Assembly (NCBI RefSeq): GCF_014898055.3
Contig: NW_023601322.1
Coordinates: forward strand, 72,630,740-72,694,739
DNA: 64,000 nucleotides
Source of the DNA: Talpa occidentalis
Lineage: Eukaryota > Chordata > Mammalia > Eulipotyphla > Talpidae
Direction: 5' to 3'
This document shows, piece after piece, positions 11,394 through 23,440 of the stretch. Each line of letters begins with the position of its first letter. Within the stretch, counting starts at the first letter, position 1. A program made the translations under genes and the position numbers. The notes beneath the pieces are model-generated. The model saw only the letters and a program-made list of their open reading frames with translations, was not told where the DNA came from and did no database searches.

Positions 11394-13079
11394 CTGTCAG
11401 GAGAGAGAGAGAAAGTAGAGTCAGACAACCCCAGGGTGGTCTCCCCGCCACAGGCAAGGGAAACAAGGGCAAATGCAACTCTAGTGGGCAACAGACAAGC
11501 ATAAGAACAATGAAGCAGCTTCTCTAAACCCACTTGCACGCAGTAGGTGTTCAATAAATGTGCCAAATTTAGTTCCCATGTATTCTGATTTGTTACAGAG
11601 TGAGTGATGATGGGAGTGGACTTAAGAGGGAAGAGGAAAGACTTGCCAAGAAAGGCAAAAAGAGGGAGAAAAGCAGATGGCAGGAAGGCTCTGTGAATGC
11701 AGTACTGTCATTAAGTGAATGTTCAGGGAATTCCTGTTGAAGGTTTACAGATGAAGTTGGTATTTGCAACCACACGCACGAGTGGAGCTAGGAGAGTGCA
11801 GGGCTCCAACCCCAGGAAAATGAAAAGCCAGGATATTACCCAAAGAGCTGAAGTTTGGGGCAGCCCAGAAAAAGGCTTCCCGTGGTCAGGGTCTATGAAG
11901 AACAAGCATGATCCCGGATTGGCAGGGGCTCTGCACTGCCACACATGTGAGGGGATACAAGGAGGACGGGGCTGCATTCCTTCTTGAGTCCACCCAATTC
12001 CCTGAGCCAGTTCTGACACCCGCTCACTGAAGGGGAAACTGCTCTTCCTAATGGGTCTACTGCCCCCTCCATGCCAGCTGGGACTGGCGATGCCTCTCCC
12101 ACCCCAGTTGCTGACCTCCCCATGGCCTTCTCCAAAGGGCAGCTGTGAGACTTGGTGGCAGATCCAGACGTTGTATGACCTGCATAGGTACTAACTTCCC
12201 AGTGATAATCACGTGAGAATCACAAGTTAAAGGAGAATTCACATTACTGTGTCAAGAGAAACCACTTCAAGGAGTGTTCCAGGCATCAGCCCAAACTCTA
12301 AACTCATCCCTTTCTGGAAAACGCACCCACTGGCCTTCAGACACTCAGTGAAATTATTCAGTGGTAACCTCTGCCTGTTGGGGACCGAACTCACTAGCTA
12401 TGTGTGCTTCATTTGAATCTAGGGCCACAACCACAAGAAAACAACTGAAATGCAGGCACTAAAGGGGCTGGAGGCAGCATCTTGCAGAAATCTAATTAAT
12501 GTCTGTATCTAGCTAGAGATGGCTCTGGCTTGAAAAAGGTCAAGTTTCTTGAAGACTCTATTTGCCAATATAATTTAATTGTTAAGACTAACACCCTAAC
12601 ATTTAATTAGGGTGCCAGTGTGAAAAAAATTAAAATGAGATTACGATTAAATGCTAATTAAACAGAAGATGGAATGTGGTGAAGATTTCACAACCCAGAT
12701 CATTTGCATATCTTATTAGCAAGCAGTAAGATGGCTAATATGAGAACAGAAACTTGAGCGCTGGGTGCTTTTGTGGGGTCCTGCAGTAGCCCCCATTTGC
12801 TGGCTGGGGCCTTTCCCAGCTGAAGCCTCTACCGACACTAGCAAGGCTGGCCCTAGGTCATCTCCCTCTGAGCCTGACTAAAGGACATGGCAGGGGTGAA
12901 CTGAGCCCAAAAGGGCCTCACGACAGCCTTCAGTGTGCCCACCCACAGCAGCCAAGTGGCACGAGATCTGAAGCTCCGTTGCTCTGATGCCAAGAGGCAC
13001 ACAGACCTAAGTCAGCCTGTCATCTCACCCCGGAAATCAACTCCTCAAGAGCTTAGAGTCATGATGTGCCCCTCCGAGG

Positions 13080-13410
13080 AGACAGGGATGAGCTTGAAGC
13101 CTCTTGTTCCCTCAGCCTGGGCTGAAGTTCAAATGTCACCTCCTCTGGGATTCTTATTCCAATCACCCTTGCTTGGCTTGGGAAACAGCGGCAGCACAAC
13201 AGAACCACTTCCCTACCATCCTCCTGCCTCACTGCCCGGCCCTTACACTCTGGAAAGTAACTGGCTTACCTAGGTTGCTTGTTTCTTGTCACAACCCCGC
13301 CACACCTGTTCTGTGCTGTCCTTCTGCTCCATTTTCAATGCCTAGCATGTTGAACTGGCACAAGGAAGGTACTTAATAATGGCTGAGAGAATGACTACGT
13401 GAATGAATGA
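13080..13410 (+). repeat. L2 LINE 3' end fragment
   Basis: Sense L2 3' region: 'ttcaaatgtcacctcctctg' followed downstream by 'tacttaataatggctgagag' and the terminal GAATGAATGA. Confidence 0.75.
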
Positions 13411-14130
13411 AAGGGTCTCTGGGGAATTATCTGATCAGTCTGAGGTTGCCAGCTATCTCCTTGGCAGTGTTTTTTGAGGCCCCGTTAACAGTTAACAGAG
13501 GAAGATAGCCACTGGATGTACCCGAAGCGGAACTCCCCAGCAGAGGGAACCTGAAGAGAGCAACACACAGCCTTTAGCCTGCAGGCCTTAAAACCCAAGG
13601 GCCAGTGTGCTGCCCAAGCTGGAGGCAGAGACCAGAGCGGGAGAGGTGGCCCTGACCCAGGCACAGGCATATCACTACGAACTCAAATGACCCTCAACTG
13701 GGTCAGGGAGAGTCAACAGAGAGAGAAAGTCTGGTTCCAAGAGAGTTCCAAGTTTCATCCTAAGACACTCAGACTAGACACCAGCGGCCCTTTCAGGCAG
13801 AAGCATTTAAAGAGCACTGGTACTGGGCCTAGTACCAGCCTAAGGACTGCCTTGAATTTATTATTAGTCCCTATACTAACTCTGTAGTGCTAGTGCAAAT
13901 GCTACCATCATCCCTATTTTACTCTTAAGTAACCTGGGACTCAAGTTAGTTAAATAACCTTCTTGAGGTTCTACATGTGGAAGTGGCAAAGGAATCCAGG
14001 CCAAGACAACTCCAGAGCCATCCAGCATTCTCCCACAGTCCCCGTGCCATCCCGCTAGGTCAAGTGCTCACTGCCAATGGCCTGAATCAACCTGAAATTA
14101 GGCGTCTTCTGAAACAGATGGAATATGCAG

Positions 14131-14427
14131 GGGCCTACATGGTGGAGCAAGGGGTTAAATCTTAGCCCTGTGAAGCTAACCGCAGCCACTGCAGTATGAG
14201 TTCGATCCCTGGCCAGGGAGCTAACCCACATGGCACAGCAGACTTCTCCCGTCTCGCCCTCTACTCCCCTCAGCAGTGTATTTCAGTCAACCCACCTGTT
14301 CTGCTCCACACTCTGTCTCTGGTGAATCCTCTCATTCCCCCCATCCCCTGGCACCTCTGGCCTATACCCCAGCTCTTGTATGCATAAATAAGTAAAATAA
14401 ATCTAAAACAAACAAATAAATAAAAAG
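14131..14427 (+). mobile_element. Lineage-specific tRNA-derived SINE, copy 3
   Basis: Older subfamily: head GGGCCTACATGGTGGAGCAA, B box GTTCGATCCC, body CTCCCCTCAGCAGTGTATTT, tail TATGCATAAATAAG followed by A-rich repeats. A flanking duplication related to 'ggaatatgcag' before and 'ggagtatgcaa' after supports retroposition. Confidence 0.93.
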
Positions 14428-15799
14428 CTGGAGTATGCAAATCAGACATTGGTCTTTGCAAGTTCCAAGCCTCTAGTAGCTTTCCAGTGTCTTCCTTCTG
14501 CCCTCAGGCTGAGCTGCAGGACCTACCAGGGCTGTGGTTACAGAGATGTACTTGCAGTTTGCTGGGCACTTTCACCCAGGAAGGACCCTGCTGGTTTACT
14601 CTTCTCCTTTGCCAAAGTGGAACTGTTTACCCATAAGATCTTGGATCAGCCCACAGCTACTCGGGGAGGCCTTCCTTGAACTCAGGCTAGTTTTGGGCTT
14701 TCTCTGAACTCTCATGGACTGGAACCTCCTGGTTTCCTACAGGGTGCCCCTCATTAGAAGGTAAGCTCAGTGAGGTTTGGCCAAGCCACAGGTATGGGGC
14801 CAACTGTGCACACAAGCTTGGCACATGCTAGGTGCCAACACAGGCTGAATGACTCAACATCTTCCGTGGACTTCCACCCTTCCTGGGTTGCTGCCCAAGG
14901 CTACAGCTGGGTATGGTGTACCTTCCAAGGGATTCTCTGTACACTTACATAAAACCTGTTCACAAATATGGCAAGCTGATTGTGACCCAAATATCCTTTT
15001 GTTTTGAATTGCCAGAAGTTAGGCTTGAAAAAGAGCTCAATTATTCTGCTAAAACACCTCTGAATTATTTATGAAAACTAAATAAAGAATAAAATGGACA
15101 CTGATGAACTGGAGGGCTTGCTGTGGCAAGAAAGTTGGAAGCTGGAAAACAAGCAATTTTCTAAGAATGTGAATGTTTACTATTTTTCTCTCTTTTGGCA
15201 GAAATTGACAAATTGTCTTTAAAGGTCTGCTGCCTAGCAACCTAGTTCCATTGAATTGCTTAGGAGATGTTAACTGTGGCTTCCTCAAACAGTATGAAGA
15301 ATGTTTAAAGGTCTAAAACTCCAATTTAATAAGCTGACTAAGCACTAGAGGAGCCAACGCAGCTCTGGACAGAGCCGCAGACCCTACTGTGCCCAGGAGG
15401 AAGGACAGTGCACATGGCTGCACCCTCCAGTTCCTTTTCCCCAACGCTGAAGACCACAAGCATTGAAACTATCTAGTTTCCTGCGCCTACTTCCGGATTT
15501 AACTCTGACATAATCTCCGAAAACAAAGACAATGACGACAAGCAAATTCACTAAGTGCTATCCTAAGAGTATCTCTATCTGATCACGTGATTTGTGAATG
15601 TAATTCGAACGCTTCATCCGGGGACCTTGGCCTCTATTTCCTTTTCTCAAGGGTGAGCTACTGTAGCATTATGCATTTTAGGCCAAGCAGTACCAAGAGG
15701 AAGTTCAGTTACTTTAAGAAAAGGTTCCAACACTTATCACAATTACCAAAGTTGACCGTTTGTGTAATTATTTGTTTCACGTCCAGCTCTTTTAATATT

Positions 15800-15925
15800 C
15801 AAGCTGACAGAGGCAGAGATGCCTGTCACCTGTTTATGTTTGTGCCTCTTTGTGGCACAGTGCCTGGGACACTGATATTCAGGAAATGCTTGTGGAGTAA
15901 GAGAGCGAAGGAATGAATGAACCCC
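15800..15925 (+). repeat. L2 LINE 3' terminal fragment
   Basis: Contains 'ggcacagtgcctgggacact' and ends with GAATGAATGA, typical of the L2 3' end in sense orientation. Confidence 0.65.
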
Positions 15926-16014
15926 AGGATCTATCTGAAGTACCAGCAACTCTTGATACTTCCTGTCCTGCCCAGAAGAAATCTGCTGTCCCCACCTAGC
16001 AGGGAGAGCGGGGG

Positions 16015-16076
16015 CAGGATCTGGCCCAAAGCACTCTTCCAGTGTCTTCCAGGATCTGGCCCAAAGCACTCTTTCA
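16015..16076. repeat. Tandem duplication with 35-bp period
   Basis: The block starting CAGGATCTGGCCCAAAGCAC at 16,015 recurs at 16,050 with one substitution (CTTCC versus CTTTC) near its end. Confidence 0.9.
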
Positions 16077-16318
16077 GGCACTGCATTACTCACTATCCCA
16101 AAGCCAATCAAAATGAACTGCCAGTCCCTGACCTCTGTCCACATCAGCAGTCTCAGTGCAAAGGTAAGAGTGATCGCCTCCCCCTCATGCCCCAGGGAGT
16201 CAAGTAAAACCACTACTAGATACTTCATTCTAAGTCAGTTTTTTTCTGAGCACTTCATCTTACTAGAAACAACAGTGAAAAGTAATGGGTGCATTGGTGA
16301 AGGAAATTCTATGGGACT

Positions 16319-16555
16319 GGGCCTCCCCTGGTGGCGCAGCGGTTGAGCACTGGGCTGCGAAGCTGCCTGCAGCCTCTGCAACACGGGTTCAATCCCTGGC
16401 CGCCGGCGAGGGTCCCACATGGCGCGCAGACCTCTCCTGCCACCAGCTGCTCCCCTCAGCAGTGTACTTCGGTCCTTCTGCCTGCTCTGCTCCCCCTTCT
16501 GGCTCTGGTGAATTCTCTCACCCTCCCGCGCTTCTGACTGTACCCAGTGCTTGTA

Positions 16556-16610
<55 letters not shown>

Positions 16611-16616
16611 AAAAAA
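16319..16616 (+). mobile_element. Lineage-specific tRNA-derived SINE, copy 4 (young subfamily)
   Basis: Nearly canonical copy: head GGGCCTCCCCTGGTGGCGCA, A box TGGCGCAGCGG, B box GGTTCAATCCC (one change from the consensus), body CTCCCCTCAGCAGTGTACTT. It is bounded by a perfect 16-bp target duplication (GAAATTCTATGGGACT at 16,303-16,318 and 16,617-16,632). The tail is a long AAAT repeat. Within the young subfamily it has a shortened middle, lacking most of the GGCCACCAGAGG block. Confidence 0.97.
16553..16612. repeat. (AAAT)n microsatellite in a SINE tail
   Basis: More than twelve units of AAAT with few interruptions, grown from the tail of SINE copy 4; likely length-variable. Confidence 0.95.
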
Positions 16617-16672
16617 GAAATTCTATGGGACTACACCTGGGGGTGAGGAGAAGCAAACATTATTTAAAAATG

Positions 16673-16941
16673 GGGCCTCCCTGGTGGCGCAGTGGGTTGA
16701 GCACAGTGCTGTGAGGCTGTCCGTGGCCTCTGCAGCGCGAGTTCGATTCCTAGCCGGCCAGGGTGAAACCCACATGGCACAGCGGACCTCTCCTCCATCG
16801 CCAACTGCTCCACTCAGCAGTGTCTTCGGTTCGTCTGCCTGTTCTGCTCCCGCTCTGTCTCTGGTGAATTCTCTCACCCTCCCATGCCTCTGACCTGTAC
16901 CCCAGTTCTTGTATAAATAAAGTTAAAAAAAAAAAAAACAC
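16673..16941 (+). mobile_element. Lineage-specific tRNA-derived SINE, copy 5
   Basis: Head GGGCCTCCCTGGTGGCGCAG, B box GTTCGATTCC, body ACTCAGCAGTGTCTTCGG. Flanked by near-identical 15-bp copies of CATTATTTAAAAATG (16,658-16,672) and CATTGTTTAAAAATG (16,942-16,956). It lies only 40 bases downstream of the 3' target duplication of copy 4. Confidence 0.95.
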
Positions 16942-17009
16942 CATTGTTTAAAAATGAACGATGATGTAAAAAATATATAAATAAAAGGAAAAATTGTGAA
17001 AAGTCATTA

Positions 17010-17115
17010 CCTTGCTCTGGCATGCCAAGAGCTGTGCTAAATGCTAATCTCACCTAATTCCGATCACCCCCATTTGACAGGTATGGAGACAGAGACTCAG
17101 AGAGGTTACACTTAT
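17010..17115 (-). repeat. MIR SINE fragment
   Basis: Antisense MIR with 'atggagacagagactcagag' and a preceding 'gccaagagctgtgctaaatg'. Confidence 0.7.
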
Positions 17116-20100
17116 TTGAGGCCTGCCTTGTCATACTACCTACAAACCAGCCAGTTATTTCTTCTTTTAAAAAACTTCCCTTCTGAGTTGGAAACTAATA
17201 GTGTCTCAATGAAGAGCAAATTCAGATACTTGAACTTAGGAGCAGAACACCAGAAGGGCTCTGAGACTACAGACACCTCTATCCATCCCCTTTTTCAAGC
17301 CTGGGCTAAGTTGGTTAGACACTTAAAACATACACACACTGTCTCTCATTCTCTCAACATCCTCCATCGCATACTTTCACAAGGATAACAGCACTTCCTG
17401 CTCTTAAAGAGAATTTATTACACATATTCTTTTGCAAGACAAGTCCCAGAGGCCTTTCCAGCTGGCAGGAGCAGCGATGTTCCGACTATACTAGAAGTGG
17501 ATCCTGCCCCCTACCCCAGAGGAAGGCAGTGTGAGTCTCCAGCAAGCAGGCACCCTGCCCGGAAGAAGGGCTCCCCCTCACCACCTGCCTGCCTTAATGG
17601 GGAGCAGCGGCACTGCTGGCTAGAAACAAGGCTCGAACCCATAGAGGCAAGCACAAAACCTTTTTTTGGCATTCTCCCGTTCTCTCTCTCAAGTTTGTGG
17701 GCATTGTGCATTTCACCCCAACATATGCTATCACGGTTTTTATATAACTTATGTTATTTTAATCTGGATAACACCTCTGCTTCTCCAGGAAGGCATCTTA
17801 CTTATCCGGTGATTCTGAACCCTATACAAACTGACCACCCCACCTTCATCTGGGGAAGGAGGGTTCCATTTTAAAAAGCAACGGGTCAAACTGATAATCT
17901 TCACTTGTTGCCTTTTCTGGAGGAAGGCCATCCTCACATAGGAACTTTCAGGGCCACTGGGTGTGGGGAACACCCCACTGGGCAGAGATTATTCTCTTTC
18001 TCCCGGGTCCGATCCCCAAATCCTACTCTCTCATCTAGAAATATACTACATTGTTACCAGGACCCACAAAGGAGTTAACTGTCTGATCCCGGGACTACAA
18101 TATAAGAATGAATGAATGGATGAGTGAATAAATAAATAAAGCAAAACAAAACAAAATAAAAAAACCAGTTGGATCCCACCTCCCCCCCTTTCTCCACCAT
18201 TGTGGGACCCTTCAGGCTTCCATCCCAGTAGGACTGCTTCACTCCTCAGACCTTCCTTGCCAGCCAGGCTCCAAAGGCCCCAGGAGAGGACAGTCACATC
18301 TAGTAGGGTGTAGGGCAGGTCTCCACACATGAGGACCCTGAAGCTCAGAGAGAAAGTGTCACTTACCAAGGTCACAGAGCTCACAAGAGGCAAAGCTGGG
18401 GGGACCTCATATAACGGACTCTTTCCTGTGTAGCACCTGCATCCTGCTAACAGTGAGAGGACAAGCTCCCCAGGGACAGGGCTCACATTTTCTGTACCCC
18501 TTGCAGGAGCACAGGCTGTATCAGATGCTGTAGTGTGCTTGCTGGGTTTAATCAGTATCAGTAGCTCTTCAGTCCTGAAGACCCATGCCTTTGCCCCTAG
18601 CTGACTTCAAGGGGATTCTAACTTTTTGAAAATACAGCTTTCTCCACCTAAAGACAGTCTGCCAGGGGCAGACTTCCATCCTGGGAGGACTGCTCTACCT
18701 TCACTCACCTGAGATCACGGCTAGGCCTGTCCTCCCATCTGCCTCTCTGCTCTAGGCCCGAGGAAGACACAGCCTCAAACAGTAGCCTCTAAGCCACGTT
18801 GCTGGCCCCCAGGTCTCTTCTTGAACAGCCCTTCACACCCCTGCTAGGCCAAGGGTTTGGTAGAAGAGTCAGTCCCCTGCACCTGTGGTAGTGGGACCTT
18901 GAGCCTCACCCACATTCCTGCCTCTACTTACATCACTGAGGAAGTCTGAGAAAACTCCCTTCCCTTCTACAACCTCAGGGTCTTCCAGGGAAAATCAAAG
19001 CAGGACCTCCTATCTTAAGAAAATGAAGGCACAGGTCTAGAGCAGGAGTTAACCCTGGGTCCCAACAGGAGGGCTTTTAGTAAGTACAGGCCCCTCGGGC
19101 CCCACGCATGCTCCACTCCAGACCACTTAAGTCAGAATTCCTGGGGGTGAAGAGGAATGGGGTTCTGGTACCAGTATTGACAAAAAGTAATCTCCAGCCT
19201 TTGGTGCCCATGAGAGTCTCAGAGATATGTCCTACAAAGGGTTAAGCACCAATAATGGTTATGCCATTTAGTGTGACAAGCCAGACCAGAAACCCCAGGT
19301 CCCAGCCAGGTTTACACACTAATACCACCTCCCCAGGCTAGGCTAATCCCTTCCCCTCCCCTTCAGGACTGGCCTGGCTCACTTAAGCTCCAAGGGCCAA
19401 ATCTCAGCTTTGTTGGGAACCAGCAGGCAGGCAGAGCAGAGGAAGGCAGGAGCCTGTCTTTTGGGTCAGCCCCCTTTCCTTCCACAGCCAAAGGGAATCT
19501 TTGGGCACGTCCATCAAAAATCCTAACCCAGTCTCCTAGGATCCCAAGGTCTGCACGGATCAGCCCCCAGTCTGGGGCCCTGCACTCCCTTCTCACTCTG
19601 GCTGAGAAAAGCCATTCACTGGGGAATGGCCAGAAGGGAAAATGGGTCTCCAGGCCTCGGCCCTGTCCAGGGTCCTGACTCCTAGCCGGAGTACTTCTTT
19701 TCCACCCTCGGCACCTCATTCTGGTGTAGAGGGTGCCCCTTGATTTACACCTTCAGGGAGCATTGGGAAAAGCGGGACCCTGGAGGTCATCACCTAGAAA
19801 ACGCTCCAGTGCCACCAAACCCCATCGCAGTCCTTTCCATAGCTGTTGGGTTCACTATGTGCCAGTCCTTGGCTAAGTACTCCTGGTCATCAAATCCTCT
19901 ATGCCAGCACTGTTCACATTAAGGCATGAGGAGTGAAATGAACCACAGGTTGCGTGGCTCTACAGTCATCAGGGAGGGGGCTTCTGCAATACACGTCAAG
20001 TAGCAAGCAATCCCCCTGGGAACTCTGGCAGACAGACAGCCTGCCCGGGTACACACTGAACCGACAACCATCCCACAGGTTTCTTGCTCCAGGGGACTGG

Positions 20101-20936
20101 GCAGATGTGGCTCCCAAATCTCCTTTGCCCTGGGCATCCAAAGCCTTTGGCCCCCAGGCCCAGGAGACTACTGGTCCCAGAAGAAAGGATATTTCTTGCA
20201 AACCCATCTGCTGCCAAATCCTCACTTTCATCTCTGCCTTCTCATGTGCCAAATAATTTGGAAGCTTTCATTGATGGTTTCCTCCCTGTCCTGCACTAAC
20301 TTGGAATTCATGCCTGTTATGGCTCAGCAGCCTCACTTAGGGCATGAGGGAAACCTCGCAGGCTGCTCTCCAGCCTACTGTGGGAGGAAAAGCTTGTCTT
20401 TGGCCACAGTTCAAGGCGGGGAAGACTTTCTCAACCCTCAAGGGGCCCAGGACTTGAGGCAGGTGTCTCTTCTGTCAGGCCTCAGAGACCCTTGGGCTGT
20501 AACCCCAGCAGGGCCAGGTGGGCTGTAGTCACTGCCACCTGTAGAGTGGCTTGACTCTATTTTTAGGTGGGGAAAGGTTCAAAGCCTCTGTGTTGGAAAA
20601 CCCAAGAGCCAGGGGAATTTTCCGCCCCATGCAAATCACTCTTTCCCCTCAGCCTTCACAGACACCTGTTTCCTCCCAGCCACAGATCCTGAGTATAGAT
20701 GGCAGGTCGGCCCTTGGCATCTCTGCCCTGGCGGCCCCTCCTCCCTTCCATCTTCTCTCTCCTCCTGCATGTGTTTGGAGGGAGCAGGGAAGGGGGAGTC
20801 AGGGGAAAGAGCTAGTCCCTGGAGCTCCCCAGAAATTCTCCAACTTGAATAGACACTTGAATAATAGGTTCCAAACTGCAAAATGGACAGGCCTGCCTCC
20901 CAGGACCAGAAGGTACAGAAAGGGGGCTACTGTTTC

Positions 20937-21001
20937 ACTAACTCTGTTTAACTAACTTAACTAACTCAGCAACTTAGCTAACTTAACTATCTTAGCAACT
21001 A
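20937..21001. repeat. Imperfect tandem repeat of ACTAACTTA-type units
   Basis: About seven diverged units built on CTAACTTA and CTTAGCAA; no transposon context is visible. Confidence 0.7.
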
Positions 21002-21658
21002 GGGAACAGCAGCGGGATTCAAGGTGGGGAATGGGCAGGGTCCCAGTGGCTTAGCACACTTGCTTTCCCACTTTGCAGAGCACTTGAGTACATCCTATCC
21101 ACTCCCAGGCAGGGCTGGTCTGGTAGGTAGTAAGAGCATCCTCCCACCCCCAGCTTTTGTCCCAGCCCTCACAGCATTCCAAGAGATACTCCATCCTGGA
21201 GACATCTGCATTCCACGCCCCATGAGGTCAGGGGAGGATACCAGATTGAGGGGTGGGGAAATAGGAGTCATCAGGCCTCAAAGGCCCTGCCCTCCCAAAG
21301 GAAGAAAGTCCTGGGGTAGGCCAGCTCCCAGAGGCGGGGGCAACCATTTTCAAATGCAAGATTCTGTGGAAGGACCCCTGAGGGGCTGGCTCGGGACAGA
21401 TGGGCCTAGGAGAGGAGCGGGTGAGGTTCAGAAGGAAGACATCCTCCCTCAGCCCATGCCTAAGGCTCTCCCCCAAAACCCTGGGCCTTCTCACACTTGG
21501 GGAGGGTGGTACCAATATATAATTTTGGGATCATCTATTTCCTCATTATCACAGGGGAACTTTGGGCTAGTTTTAAGAATTAAAAAAGTGGTATGTCTAG
21601 CCCAGTACCTGGTCACATTATAGGCTGCAAATCAAGTTTCTGAAGAACCAGATTCTTG

Positions 21659-21912
21659 GGCCTCCCTGGTGGCGTAGGGGTTAAAAACAGCGCTATCTAG
21701 CTATTGCAGCCACTGCAGCACCAGTTCAATCTCCAGCTGCCCAGGGAGGCGACCCACATGGCACAGCAGACCTCTCCTGCCTCGCCCACCTGCTGTTCCC
21801 CTCAGCAGTGTATTTCAGTAGATCTGCCTGTTCTGTTCCTCACTCTCTCTGGTGAATCCTTTCACCTTCCCTCCCGGTACCTCTGGCTTACACCGCATAA
21901 AAAAAAAAACCA
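21659..21912 (+). mobile_element. Lineage-specific tRNA-derived SINE, copy 6
   Basis: Older subfamily with head GGCCTCCCTGGTGGCGTAGG, body CCCCTCAGCAGTGTATTTCA and a degraded 3' end. The sequence CAGATTCTTG flanks it on both sides (ending near 21,658 and 21,925), supporting a target duplication. Confidence 0.92.
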
Positions 21913-22685
21913 AAACAGATTCTTGAGCACTCAATGCTCCTGCAGCCTCTTCAGTGCCCCGTGCAGTGGTGAAGGGAAAGCAATGAGACCTAGGAAGTGA
22001 TTTTTCAGTGGCTGCAAGAAGCAGGATCCATCCAATGTCCTTTTTTTACCCACGCCCCAGTGCTCTTCTTCACAGCTCCAAAGGCCACCAACACCTCTAC
22101 CTACCATGAGAAACATCCCAGGGCAAAGAAAGGGTGGGTTAAAATGCAGATGCATGTGAAGTAGGCACACAAGAAGCAAATGACTTAACTAGATGTCTCT
22201 GAGGACCCCCTCTTGCTCCCCACATTGGCAAATCCTGTCACACCAGGCTCACTCTCCAAAAGGTCCCAAATTCCGCATCATACTCCATTGCCACCACCTA
22301 GCTCTAAGCCACCATCATTTCTTGGACAACAGGGACAGAATCCTCCAGACTTCCACTCTTGCCCCCTGCATACCCTTCGCCTCACAGCAGCCTGTGGGAA
22401 CATCAGACGATGTAAGTACCCCGCTTATGAACCCCGACAGATCCATTCTCTGGTCAGATCCATAGCAACATCTTTACAACATACAAAGTTGTGAGAACTG
22501 GCACGCCAGTCCCTTCCATTCATTCCACTCAGCCACACTGTCCTTTTGCAGTGATGGTGCCCTTTGCGAGAAATGCTCTTCCCCAAACAACTGCAGCTCG
22601 CAGTGCCTCACTCCCCAGTGGTCTTTGCTCCTGTGGCCTCCATATCCCCACTTTATCTCTCGCCAAGACACTTGTCACTACCCAC

Positions 22686-22774
22686 CTCGGAGGGCTTCTT
22701 TTCGTTCTGCCGGGGCCAGCCCGACTTGGTGTTGCTGGGCAGTTTGGAGCATCTTGATGCAGACGTAGCGTGAC
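22686..22774 (-). CDS. JADE2: JADE2 coding exon 2
   Basis: 89 bases. The first two bases (GT) complete the serine codon started at the end of exon 1 and the exon ends in phase 0; residues 21-49. Translation is HATSASRCSKLPSNTKSG followed by WPRQNEKKPSE. The acceptor is CTCCACAG|GT and the donor CCGAG|GTGGGT. This serine- and lysine-rich stretch is low complexity and probably disordered; it carries several possible phosphorylation sites but no fold. Its join with exon 3 (KKPSE then VFRTD) reproduces the known JADE2 sequence. Confidence 0.96.
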
Positions 22775-23189
22775 CTGTGGAGAAAGCAGTCCATTAGGAA
22801 TCGCTCCAAGGCCAGGAACACAGGCCACCCACCTCCAAGGACAGGAAGCCTGTAAGGAAAGCCCTGGCTTGAATATTCACGAAGTACAGACCTCTGTGAG
22901 CACCTGGTGGACACTCCTTGCCTAGCTCCGGGCTTCTCTATGGATAAATGGCCATGACACCTCCTCCCTCATCAAACAGCAGGGGCTTGTGAAAGAAAAG
23001 GCAGCTGACCAGGGCTCAGAATTAGCTGGTGGTGTGACCCCAGACAAGTCTCTTGCCCTCTCTAGGTCTCCACCTGTTCCTTGGTGAAGGGGGCTAGAGT
23101 AAGTCTCCCGTAGACCCTCTCCGCCTGTGTTCCATGTTACACCGCTGGGATGATGCCCAGTAGGTACACAAAGCAGGACAGGACAGGAC

Positions 23190-23440
23190 AAAGCGTGGAG
23201 AGAGTGCTGCTATATAGTAGACTCAGGCTTCAGCCCTGTCTCAGCCATTTACTAGCTTATCATCTGGGCAAATGACTTGATCTCTCTGAGTCTCAGTTAG
23301 CTCTTCTATAAAATGGGCACAAGAGAATAACAGTCTTCAAAAGGCAGTTGAGAGAATGAAACAATATCGTGCCTGCAAAGTCTTGGCATGGTCCCTGGCA
23401 AACAGCACTTCCTATAAACCGTACCTATTAAGGATTAGGG
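23190..23440 (+). repeat. MIR SINE, nearly complete
   Basis: Sense MIR with 'gggcaaatgacttgatctct', 'tctataaaatgggcacaaga' and 'ggcatggtccctggcaaaca'; one of the better preserved MIR copies in the window. Confidence 0.85.

Larger units (their letters stand above)
11394..22685 (-). other. JADE2 intron between coding exons 2 and 3
   Basis: The largest coding intron, 11,292 bases. It holds four SINE copies, L2 and MIR pieces, a 35-bp tandem duplication and an AT-rich, motif-dense block near 12.5-12.75 kb described in the findings. L2-like sequence is also visible around 14,560-14,850 and weakly at 22,200-22,600, and MIR-like sequence near 13,870-13,990, 18,325-18,440 and 19,840-19,920. The stretch from about 18.5 to 20.9 kb shows no feature I can name. 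Long open frames here (for example 21,024-21,623 plus) look like chance. Confidence 0.7.

Noticed and set aside
15743..16228. Minus-strand open frame of 161 codons
   Set aside because: It spans an L2 end and a 35-bp tandem duplication; no family similarity and no JADE2 reading-frame link.
21024..21623. Plus-strand open frame of 199 codons in a JADE2 intron
   Set aside because: No recognisable domain and ordinary intronic composition; read as chance on the antisense strand.
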